From Melanocharis versteri (Eukaryota > Chordata > Aves > Passeriformes > Melanocharitidae): DNA of 64,000 bases. Each line of letters opens with the position of its first letter. Positions within the stretch are counted from its first letter, which is position 1. A model generated the notes under the pieces. The model did no database searches and was not told the DNA's origin. It saw only the letters and a list, made by a program, of their open reading frames with translations. Position numbers and translations under genes: made by a program. Positions 26,247 to 35,660 of this stretch are shown one piece after another. Location of the stretch: the NCBI GenBank assembly GCA_013397845.1, contig VZTG01009171.1, positions 62,001 to 126,000 of the forward strand. The letters are read 5' to 3'.

Positions 26247-26658
26247 GACAGTGAGAGCAGCCCTGAGGAGAGAGACTTGGCGGTGTGGGTTGATTAGAGG
26301 GAGGATCGACACGACCCAGCAACGTGCACTTGCAGCCTGGAAAGCCAAACGTGTCCTGGGCAGGGTGGGCAGCAGGATGAGCGAGGTGATTCTGCCCGTC
26401 TGCTCCGCTCTGGTGAAACCACCTGGAGTTCTGCACCCAGCTTCGGGACCTCAACAGAAGAAGGATTGTGAACCTGTTGAATCGAGTCCGGAGGAGGCCA
26501 CTAAGATGATCAGAGGACTGGAGCACCTCTCCCATGAAGACAGGCTGAAAGAACTGGGATTGTTCAGCCTTGAGTAGGCTCTGGGGAGGCTTTAGAGCAC
26601 CTTCCAGTACCTGAAGAGGCTAAAGGGGAATTGGAGAGGGACTTTTTGCAAGGGCATG
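26247..26658 (+). mobile_element. CR1 LINE, 5'-truncated; part before the LTR insertion
   Basis: CR1 is the main non-LTR retrotransposon of birds. This is the 5'-truncated left half of one copy. It starts near GAGAGCAGCCC and encodes a decayed C-terminal part of the reverse-transcriptase ORF. An open frame from 26146 to 26577 includes SEVILPVCSALV, then ATKMIRGLEHLSHEDRLKEL and GLFSLE before a stop, all typical of the CR1 C-terminus. The copy is broken at 26658 by the solo LTR and resumes at 27174. It lacks the endonuclease, the catalytic core and the 5' end, so it cannot move by itself. The left boundary is approximate. Confidence 0.9.
26653..26658 (+). repeat. left target-site duplication of the solo LTR (GGCATG)
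   Basis: GGCATG lies directly before the TGTGGAAGG start of the LTR and is repeated exactly at 27168-27173 after its ...CCGACA end. Collapsing the two copies rejoins CR1 sequence without a gap. A 6-bp duplication is usual for class II (ERVK/alpharetrovirus-like) integrases; class I usually gives 4 bp and class III 5 bp. Confidence 0.92.
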
Positions 26659-26768
26659 TGTGGAAGGATGGTTAAAAATTCACGGCCATGATTCAACTGA
26701 ACAGCTCTGCACAAGCACAGTTTAGACAGGCCGCACGCCATGATCATGACATTGCAAATTTGCAGTAG

Positions 26769-26824
26769 AGCTGGTACGTGCTTTTCAGCAGGGATAAGCT
26801 GGTACGTGTCTTTTAGCAGGGACA
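26769..26824 (+). repeat. 28-bp tandem duplication in the LTR
   Basis: Two adjoining 28-bp units, 26769-26796 and 26797-26824, both begin AGCTGGTACGTG and end with AGCAGGGA followed by TA or CA. They differ at a few bases. They lie in the U3-equivalent part of the solo LTR, where retroviral enhancers are often duplicated. Confidence 0.9.
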
Positions 26825-26842
26825 ATAAGCCTTTGGTAGTTA

Positions 26843-26940
26843 TGAGAAAAGGAAAAGCATTGATACAACTGTAACTTCAGCCATTCAAGATAGGGAAGCG
26901 TACCTGTGAGAATAGGGAAAGCATTGCTACAAATGTAACT
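26843..26940 (+). repeat. direct repeat of 34 bp in the LTR
   Basis: The units at 26843-26876 and 26907-26940 share TGAGAA, AAAGCATTG, TACAA and TGTAACT in the same register and are separated by 30 bp. They are a second duplicated module in the U3-equivalent part of the solo LTR. Confidence 0.85.
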
Positions 26941-26980
26941 GCAAGGCAAACGAAGACACAAACTGTAACCTGTGCAGCTT

Positions 26981-27034
26981 AGCCAATGAAATGTAATTAC
27001 TGATCATAAGCTGACGAACCGCAGCCAATGAAAT
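26981..27034 (+). promoter_or_regulatory. paired CCAAT-box modules of the LTR promoter
   Basis: The 12-mer AGCCAATGAAAT occurs at 26981-26992 and again at 27023-27034. Each copy contains a CCAAT box, the motif bound by NF-Y-type factors. The second CCAAT lies about 40 bp before the TATA-like box, a usual promoter spacing. Whether the promoter is still active cannot be told from sequence. Confidence 0.6.
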
Positions 27035-27066
27035 ATAGCTATGGAGTATTGCTAGAGAACTAATGG

Positions 27067-27095
27067 TATATATTGTACAAGAAATTCTCAATAAA
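27067..27095 (+). promoter_or_regulatory. LTR TATA-like box and poly(A) signal
   Basis: TATATATT at 27067-27074 is followed 15 bp later by AATAAA at 27090-27095. With the poly(A) signal so close to the TATA box, transcription probably starts near or just after the signal, giving a compact promoter and R region. The remaining 72 bp to 27167 would be R/U5. Confidence 0.65.
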
Positions 27096-27167
27096 CGGAG
27101 CTTGCTTATCAATCATATTGGTTGCCGTGCTTGCTTCCCTCCTACCGATCATGGATATACGCCGACA

Positions 27168-27445
27168 GGCATGTAGTAACAAGACAAGGAGGAGTGGCTT
27201 CAAACTAAAAGAAGGTAGATTTAGATTAGATATTACGAAGAAATTCTTCCCTGTGAGGGTGGTGAGGCACCATGACATGCTGCCCAGGGGAGCTGTGCCT
27301 GACAAGCCCTGGAAGTGTTCAAGGCCAGGCTGGATGGGGCCCTGAGAAACCTGGTATAGTGAAAGGTGTCCCTGCCTATGGCAGAGGGGTTTGGATTAGA
27401 TGTTGCCTAAGGTCCCTTCCAACCCATCCATTCTATGATTCTATA
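27168..27445 (+). mobile_element. CR1 LINE 3' end, part after the LTR insertion
   Basis: This is the right half of the CR1 copy that begins at 26247. It resumes with the duplicated GGCATG, then TAGTAACAAGACAAGG and GGCTTCAAACT, continues through AGATATTACGAAGAAATTC and GTTCAAGGCCAGGCTGGATG, and ends in AAGGTCCCTTCCAACCCA followed by ATTCTATGATTCTAT. This is the characteristic CR1 3' untranslated end. The first 6 bp are the right target-site duplication of the LTR. Confidence 0.93.
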
Positions 27446-30400
27446 GTTTGCTGTAAGGAAGGGACTTCTATAAATGCAAATTCATTATTTAGTTTCATTG
27501 CTCAAATAAGACTGGGAGGAAGAAAGAGTTGTGGATGTGATAACTTAAAGTTAGGACATGATTATTCTCTCCTTTATCTGCTACATTTATGTCCTTTCCC
27601 CTCAAATTTTGGTCATTTTTCTGTCTCAGGTTTGAACTTGCCCCTTTTTGAGTCAATGAAATCTTGGCCAATGGTAATCAGGTAAACCTCCACGTTGTCT
27701 TTTAGGATAAAACAATAATAAGAACCGGAAACCCACAGAAATTCCCATTGGTTCAGGCTGTGTTGCAATTGTGAATGTCTTGCTAGCTCTGCTCTTCAAT
27801 GAAAGTTGCAGTTTGTGGGACAGGGAAGGTCATGGAGGTACCTTGCTCCTCCTTTCTCTTCAGTTAACATCAGTGCGCTTTGCTAAAGCTCCTAAGGATG
27901 CAAGAGGTGTTATTACTTCTGCTTCCTGCATATATTGGGTCTCATTGAAAGTGGAAAATGCCGTGTTAACAGCTGATCCCAAAAGCATGTCCCCTGCTTG
28001 TGTACACCTGCACCGCCTGCACAGGGGTGAATCCCATTTTGTTGTGTTTTGATAAAACCCATTTTGAAAGGGCAGCCGCTGCAGCACTGAGCTCCCTGCT
28101 TGTCAAGCAGTGTTGTCTGAGTCAATAACCTTCTGCTCCTCCATCTGTACTAGCTGTCTTTGATTTGGATGTTCAGTTTAGGACTTCAAAGCCCTAAGTA
28201 AAGCCTGTCTGTCCAAGCATATGTTCGTTTAGTGGCTCAGGAAGATTAATTTCTCTCCTGTTTCTGTGCGGTGACTAGTCTGGCACCTTCAGTGCCTGTA
28301 ACAGTGTCCACAGAGCAAATAGGAGAGGAAATCTCCTGCAATGCATTTACACTTTATATAGGAGCAGTGCACTGTCGGCTGTCCTTCACGTAAAAAGTGT
28401 GTTGATCAAATTTCCTGCCTGTGCCGTGGCCAAGCTGATGCACTCAGCGTCTCAGAGGGGTTTGTTAGTTGTGCCTCTTCAATATTCATAAACATAAGGC
28501 TGTTTTTCTGCATGTAGCATGCTGTGTCCATATTGCATAAACTTTTTTTCACCTGTTCCTTCCACCCTGGCTGCTTTCTGCACAGCTTCAGCCCTGCTGG
28601 CAGGGGAGTGAGTGTGCCTGGCCAGAGGCTTTCCAGTCAGCACCCTTGAACTTGTCTCCTCCTTCCTCTGCACGTGCTGGGCTTTGCTGTCCTGCTGGCT
28701 CTGTTTGTCCCCAGCTCATGGAGAAGTTAGCAGCTCTCTGCTCCTGGAAGCTTTATAGTCCATTACATTCCTACTTTTTGGTACGAGCAACCTTGCCTAG
28801 AGTTTGGCATAGACAACTCTCTGTTGGATAGAGTCATAAATACTTCAGCTAGAGCTGCAGGTGTAATGCCTTAGATGATGAATAATGGGAGATTGCAATC
28901 AATTCACTTCTAAGAGCCTTATAACTAACACTCATAGGGGAAGGCATTTTTCTTCCAACTGTTTGGAGCATTAAATCCAAAGCTCAGCATTAGAGACCTA
29001 GGAGGGCCCATCAGCAAAGTGTCACATGCATTAAGCCCAGAGCAGAAAGCCTTTGCACAGCAAGCACCACGGTATTTAAGAAGATGCACTAGCTGTGCTC
29101 CAGATCACTTACTCAGTATTAAAATTCAGCTCCTCAGCCTTCTTTTTCAGCACCTGAAATATTTCAGCTGCCTTTATTTTCTGTTCTCTTTCTATTTAAA
29201 GTAAATCAGGTTTATTTTTTCAGCGCTAGCTTATGAGTCACTGTTAATGGGAAGGTGGAGCAGGGCCAATAATGCATTTGATTGAGAAGATCTGTTCTGC
29301 TGGTGGTTTTTGTGAGGAAATGAAAACCACAAACTGCAATAAATTTGCTTATTAAATAAGCATTAAAGTTTTTGCTGTAAAATAGGATTCTTCATGATTT
29401 TTTCCTGAGTCAGTGAAGTCTTGTATTTCTAGAAATAAGAAAGTGACTCATTACATTTAGCAAAGGATTTTTAACTGGTAATGTTATAAAACAAAAGGAA
29501 CACATGGTCTACCAAGACAGTTCAACATCACTGATCTGTGCATCACCACGGATATGCCCAGATCTTCCTGTATCCTTTTTAAGAGCTGTGGGGTTTTCAA
29601 TATCTCTGTAGAACCAGAAAAATGAAAAACCCTTAAGTCTTTTAGTGAGTTTCTGGCAGTAGTAGAAATGGAAAACATCAGAAATCAGGGAAGATGTAGG
29701 TGTCCCCAGAAAAGACACCATTCTGCTATGCAGAATTATGCCTTGCTGACATCTTTCGTAGGAAGTGACTTCATCAAGGTGAAATAAGAAGAGGTATTGC
29801 TGTCACGTTGGCATGGACCGGTAGAGCTTTTGTTAAGCACATGCACAATATATTGAGAGCTGCATTGCAAATGCTGCTCCCAAGCACATTTCCTGGAGGG
29901 TATAAGGGCAACCAGAGCCCTCTTCTTCATTAATAATTCCACTAGATATTTCTTGCTTCTGGATGGTGGACACAAACTGCAGGATGGTCTGTAGCCTGAC
30001 GGCTGTGAAAATCCAGCCTCGCCATCCCGTAACAGTCCTTCTGTGCACTGCATAGGTCACATAAACCTCTTTTAAAAATATGATAGTGCTGCTGTTTTTA
30101 AAGCATGGCTTATTTCCATTCAACGTGGTTTTAGTACGGCTGTGTTCATGTTTAATATAAAAAAACCCCACTTTTAAAGATACTGTCAGCTATTTCTCAC
30201 TCTGAGAGGTCAATAACCTGTCCAGGTTAACTAATCTTAGCTGTACTCTTGGTGGGTTTTATTCCTGAAACCATCCCTGTAGGCACTGCTGGTGTGTATT
30301 TACAATAATCATTTTATTAACATCAAGCATATTAAGCACAGACAACCCAATGGTTTGAAAAAGGAGACAGATTTGACACTGATGTGGCAAGCCTCTATAT

Positions 30401-33400
30401 GCACCATGGACACCTGTCCCTTGTCATTCTACCATTGGTGTGTCCAAGGTCTCATTTGGTTTTCCTGTAATAGTAAATGCCCTACTTGCTGTGAACAGAT
30501 TTAAAACATTGTCTGTAATTACTTTACCCTGTCCTGTAGGTAGAGTCAATATGCCCTAATTTAAACCCTTCCAGATCTTTCTGTGTATTCCCTACTTGAC
30601 AGTTTATACGCCTACATAACTTTGCCTCAAAATGCCTCTCTTTGATTGTCTGATCTGCAAAAGGTCTGGCACTGCTTTCATCCATCTCCACAAAAGCAGT
30701 GTTTTCATTGCACTGGCTGGTGGCCTGTGCTCTGTCAGTCTAGGGCAGGCTGAAGTAGAAGGGTCCTGGTAACATCACTCTGGATGAAGTTTAAAATGTA
30801 CATAAATCTAGAAACATTAAAATGTCTTTGCTTTCCATGCTATGTAGTTGTAAGTACAACTGGAAAAGGATATTTTTCTCTTTGTCTCAATATAAATGTA
30901 AGCTAATGACAAATTTTTAATGGATTCTTAACCTGTGACAAAAATCCTGCTGTGTATTGATGAATAAATTGATTTAATTTCCCCAAAGGGAAGCATAGGC
31001 TTAACAGCTCATTATCTGCTGGGGCAGCACTGCAGCAGAAGGTGATGTTCTATAGTAGTTAATTTGGAATGAGATATTTTAACCTACTGTTTTATTGCTT
31101 ACTATCTTGAATAATGGTTCCCACACTATGACCCTGGATCAAGGTAATCTGCAAAAACCATGAAGGTCTGCCATGGGGCTCAGCAGACCTGACAAGCCTC
31201 TGCCTGGTGCCTCGTGCTTCAGTGCAGAGACAGAGGCTCTCACCCTCTGTGCTTCCTCCTGGCACGTAATGGGATTTGCATCAGGCCTTGCTGCTGGAGC
31301 GGTGGCCCAGCTGGGAGCAGGGATGTTGGGAAGCCACTGACACCGACAGTCCGGCTGTACCGATACGCAGGACCCGATCCAGGGCTGGCTTTATTAAGTC
31401 CCTTCATTTATCTGTTCTGTGAATTGCTATCATTCTTCCCATGGAGAAAAGACTCATCATCAAACTTGGCAGAGGGTGAAAACCTTACTCATGCATGCTT
31501 GCTTTGGCTCTGATATCCAGCACGTGGAAAGGGTCAAAGTCCTGGAGTAATGGTTCAGTGAGCTGAGCTGATAGAAGGCAAAGATGTACATCCTGCTTTG
31601 TCCTGAACAGGAAGCCTGTAATATAGTTTGCAAGTAAAACTGTGCAAAGTCCCTCCCACGATGCATTTTCCAAGATAGCAATCGGAATATCTGGAGTTTG
31701 AAGGGGCGCTTGTGATGCAGGTTTCTGGAGGTGGTGGGATAGCCAAGCTTTGAGGAGAGATACTGTGCTAGAAGTGAACAGAGGAAGCAATGTTTTGCTT
31801 TGCACTCCAGCCAGCAATAATCTCTTTTCCTGCTGAATGCTGCATTTTTCCATTATAAAAACATTAATCTGTAGGGTATTGGGACATGGTCAGATCCTGC
31901 CAAGAACAAATTGTTAAGTAGTTGCTGTGCTCATTGCCTCTTGAAGCTGTAACTGTTGGTTTTCATTTTGCAAAATAAGTATCATGGGGCAAAAATGTAT
32001 TGGCTGTGACATTATAACTATTTCCCAGAAAGATTAATTCTAAACTAAGAGACTCAGAAACAAATCATTCTTAGAAGGCTCTGTTTGTTTAGCAGCTGTT
32101 GTTTATATATGAAAAAAAGGCTATTTGGTTAAAATTGTATGATATGCCTTTACATTTCAGAACAAGGCTGACTTTAAAGTCTCTATTTTCAGTTGGCTTT
32201 AGGTCATGGTACAATTCACGAGTTTCAGACTGACAAGGAGCTGGTCATTCCTTCACAGGCTCTTGCCCTTTGACCCCTCAAAGGTCAAACTGCACCATCC
32301 GGAGGCACCACAGCAGATATTCCCCTCTTAAATTGTGCCCCCTGCTTTCTTTGGAGACTCCACATACATTCAGCACTTCGAATTCCCACCTCTGTGGCCC
32401 TGTGGCTATCCAAACCTCCTAAAGTACATGAAAGAAAGAAAGCTTCAAATAGGGGTGTGCACAAGCTGACCATCTCACTTAAAGGCACTTTCTGGAATTG
32501 CCAAAAAAAGTGCCAGGGCTTCTGTCAAGCGTATTTCCTGTTTGTTCCAGGGGGCAGACCTAAAACCCATCACATGTACAAGCCCATTCACTAAAAATCA
32601 ATTGTCTATTGTATCTATTGCAGCATAATAGCTTTCAATAAAAAAATATAGCAATAATGAATATGCTGAGATAATGAAATATGCAATAAGGGGAAGAATC
32701 TGGAAATGCACAATTTGCCCCAGCCTGAGGGTATAGTATAAGCTGGCACAATTCTTGCCGAGATCAGTAAGAATTATAGTCTTCTACAGCAAGATCACTT
32801 TGTCCTTGGACTATATTGACAGCTATGTTTTGTTGCAACCTAAAAGTTGAAATACTGTCAAATACTACATCAGCTCATCAGACAGCTTATTTTTTCCCCC
32901 ATGCATTTAGATATTGAAGGTATTGTCAGTCACGGTTACGGAAGCTGTGTCATACTGCTCCTATTCCCAAGCTGATTACAATTTGGGGATGTATATGTCT
33001 GTCTTCTTGTAATGACAAATACTGCTATTGTGCTGATGATAAATTCTGCAGTAATTTCAGTAGTAATTTATAAGCATTTGCAAGGCTGAGACAGCAGAAG
33101 GGATCATAGAAAACCTAATTCTTAGGGCCTATGTCTGCAAAAAGAGGAGGGTTGTAGCCTCTCCAAGACAGGAGTCCTTTGAGCCCTTTCATATTCGGCT
33201 GGATGAACTTTCCAGTAATTCTAGTGTATTGAGAAAATGCTGGATTTAGTGACAAATGACTTAATAAATCCTTTCTTTAGGCTTTTAATTGGTTTCCACC
33301 AGAGAGAGATATTTAATTTAATATGTCATTGACTACTTTCAGGTATGAGGCTACCTCCACAAATCTTTTTGTACTGTCACCCCTTTGCTGGTTATTAAAT

Positions 33401-34117
33401 TAGTGCTGTCTACAAATTTATTTGGTCATAAATTATTTGGTAATTATTGAGAAGTTCCTTTCACCCTGTGTGTCAGATGGTTGTTGGGAAGTAAAATGGA
33501 AACAAATGATTTTTTTTCATGGTAATTTAAAAGTGCTTGGGCATAAGTGGAATGTAAGAGAAATTACTATGTTAAATATCTGAATTTTGCTTTTCAGTAT
33601 AAATGTAAAATAAAATAAGGTCTCTGGACTAGATATCACCCCTTTTATTTATAAATCAGATTCTTAAGAACTGTTACATTTGGTTCAAAATAACCAGATG
33701 AGAAACTTAACATATAATCAACTTAATTAATTGCTGCAGCAGTCCTCTTTCTTTTATCCTGAAATTGATAATGCATAAGAGCCTAATTGCCCTCAAAATA
33801 TGCTTGGCTCCAGAAACCTCCTTCAGCTTCCAATGTTTGCAAGCAACTAGCAGCACTGCCATGGGGATGTTGTGTTTGGCCCAGCAAACAGGGGTGGTAT
33901 GTCAGGTTTTCTTTCTCTGGAAACCCTGTGAGTGCCGCTGGAGACTGAGCACAGCGAGGGTCTGGAGCTTGGCTCACTCTGTGTTTGCACTGGGAGCTGA
34001 GAGTCTGTGGTGTGAACAGAAGGGTTTTGAAGCTGGAGACAGTATGGGCTCTTCCGTGTGGAGTTCACAGCAGCACATGATGCCGAGATGGAGCTCACCT
34101 ACTCCACTGCAGAGCAG
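27446..34117. other. unique sequence, no gene recognised
   Basis: No repeat end, gene or RNA is recognisable here. The open frames are under 140 codons and unlike any known family. Base composition is mixed, with somewhat GC-richer patches near 27.8-28.1, 28.55-28.75 and 31.2-31.4 kb. None of these has CpG-island density by eye. Confidence 0.5.
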
Positions 34118-34260
34118 ATCATAGAATATCCTGATCTGGGAGGGATCCACTAGGACCATCAAGTCCAGCTCACAATGCTGCTCTGCAGGATCTGCTGCCT
34201 CTACACTCCACTTGTGTTTCTTTCCTGAGGAAGCTATCAACTCCCAACAACCAACCATCC
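34118..34260 (-). mobile_element. CR1 LINE 3' fragment, minus orientation
   Basis: On the plus strand this starts ATCATAGAATATCCTGAT and continues with GGGAGGGATCCAC, AGGACCATCAAGTCCAG and a pyrimidine-rich tract. This is the reverse complement of a CR1 3' end (tail ATTCTATGAT after ...CAACTCAGGATATTC-like sequence in some avian CR1 subfamilies). Only about 140 bp remain and they are diverged. The inner boundary is uncertain, because similarity fades after about 34200. Confidence 0.7.
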
Positions 34261-34289
34261 TCTAACATGAAATACAAGCCATCCAGCTT

Positions 34290-34290
34290 N
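34290..34290. other. undetermined base (N)
   Basis: A single N lies in ATCCAGCTTNCAGC, just after the minus-strand CR1 fragment. It marks an ambiguous call in the assembly. Confidence 0.99.
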
Positions 34291-34471
34291 CAGCTTTCAT
34301 TATTTTTATAATTTTTTGTCTCATTTTTAGTGTTGCTTGTCAAGGATCATTTACATGATGGCATCAAGGAGAGAATGAGGAGCATTAAGTAACTCACAAG
34401 CAGCAGACAAGTATCACAAGCATGGCAAAGCATAAGCCCAACTGCTGTATATTGATTTTAAAACAAGGTAC

Positions 34472-34712
34472 TGTCCTGGTTCCAGCCAGGACAGGATTGG
34501 TTTTTGCAGTAGCCAGGAGGGGTCATGGCTAGGACCTGGAGGTTGTTCTATACCACCTCATCATTTCTGGGTCTGGGGGTTAGGTGGTCTCTTCCAGGGA
34601 GAAGGGGTCTCTTCCTGTTGAGTAAACATGGCTGAGGAAACCCTTGGCTAACACCAGTTCTGAGCATGGCTCACCTCTCTCTTGCACGCTTGAAACTTGA
34701 GAGGCGGTGATC
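34472..34712 (+). mobile_element. avian LTR fragment beginning TGTCCTGGTT
   Basis: The left end TGTCCTGGTTCCAGCCAGGACAGGATT is the start shared by a large group of bird ERVL-type LTRs. It is followed by TAGCCAGGAGGGGTCATGGC, TCTATACCAC, GAGAAGGGGTCTCTTCCTGT and ACATGGCTGAGGAAACCC in the order I expect for that group. I found no 3' LTR end, no poly(A) signal in a convincing position and no matching target-site duplication, so the copy is probably truncated on the right. The right boundary is an estimate, and the class assignment rests on remembered family features. Confidence 0.65.
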
Positions 34713-35530
34713 ACAAAGATGATTTTCAGTGTGTGATTTTTATTTATTTGGACCTGCTGTTCAATCTTAAATTTTCATTTTTGTCAGACAGAACATTCCT
34801 ATTGAAATATGTATATATATCTTAGTCTGAAAAGCTGAGCTGATTACAACCCATTTTCTTTGCTATTCCAGGTCCATGATGTTTGAAGGGTTGTCTGCAC
34901 AGAGGGTTAAGTTTGCCTTGGTGTAGAGGAGAATTATGCCAGTCACATAGTGAGATCAGGATTTAAAGTAGGTACAAGTGCAAGTCTTTGCTAAAAGGAT
35001 CTGTCAGACCATATGAATGAACATAAATAAACCTTTTCCTGCTTGTTAGACATGGCAGTGGAGGATAAGACCTGGAGCTTAATGAAGAGAAAGCACAAGC
35101 TCCTCCTGTCAGCCTGTGTGGAGATGGAAGCAGATAACCGGGAGGTTTAGCTGCACTTTCAGTTAATCATGTGAAGTTCAGCTCAGTTTCACGTAAAGGT
35201 TGGCCACAGACTCTGTACGCTCTCCTTTGCCCAATTCATTATCACAGTACCACAGTTCCTGCAGCCAGGATGTTGCCATTTACTTGCAATCCAGTTAATT
35301 TTTAGCCAGATCAGTCTGGTCATACAGACAAATTGACAGTTCTCTGTTCATTATTTGTCTATTATCCCCCTCTACCAAGTTTAAAGCAAACAACCAAACC
35401 AATCAAAGTAATAAAAAAAGAAATATTAAATATTAACAATTCAAAATTTGGATGTAGTTGGATAACCCTAAATAGCATAAAGTTCTTGGCCATTGTATGA
35501 CTGTGATTTGAATTTCATCTCATTATCAAT

Positions 35531-35660
35531 GCCAGGCTGGATGGGGCTCTGAGCAACCTGGTCTAGTGGAAGGTGTCCCTGCCCATGGCAGGGGGATTGA
35601 AACTAAACTACCTTTAAGCTCCCTTCCAACTCTAACCATTCTGAGATTCTACAATTCTAC
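35531..35660 (+). mobile_element. CR1 LINE, last ~130 bp
   Basis: The sequence runs GCCAGGCTGGATGGGGCTCT, then GAGCAACCTGGTCTAGTGGA, AGGTGTCCCTGCCCATGGCA, CTCCCTTCCAACTCTAACCA and TTCTGAGATTCTAC. It is the CR1 3' end in plus orientation, with mutations in the terminal tail. It matches the equivalent part of the copy ending at 27445 closely enough to be seen by eye. It carries no coding capacity. Confidence 0.9.

Larger units (their letters stand above)
26659..27167 (+). mobile_element. solo LTR of an endogenous retrovirus, 509 bp, nested in CR1
   Basis: The element runs from TGTGG to CGACA, so it has the TG...CA ends of a retroviral LTR, and perfect 6-bp GGCATG repeats flank it inside a CR1 copy. 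CCAAT boxes at 26983-26987 and 27025-27029, a TATA-like TATATATT at 27067-27074 and an AATAAA at 27090-27095 set the transcription direction as plus. There are no gag, pol or env sequences next to it, so this is a solo LTR, normally left by recombination between the two LTRs of a provirus. The upstream part holds three pairs of duplicated modules. The 6-bp duplication suggests class II. I cannot name the family. Confidence 0.9.

Noticed and set aside
26146..26577. 143-codon frame as a host gene
   Set aside because: Its C-terminal two thirds are the decayed CR1 reverse-transcriptase end, so the frame is part of a retrotransposon remnant, with the start falling in flanking sequence.
33100..33135. 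GGATCATAGAAAACC as a minus-strand CR1 end
   Set aside because: Only the ATCATAGAA tail is shared; the following sequence does not continue as CR1.
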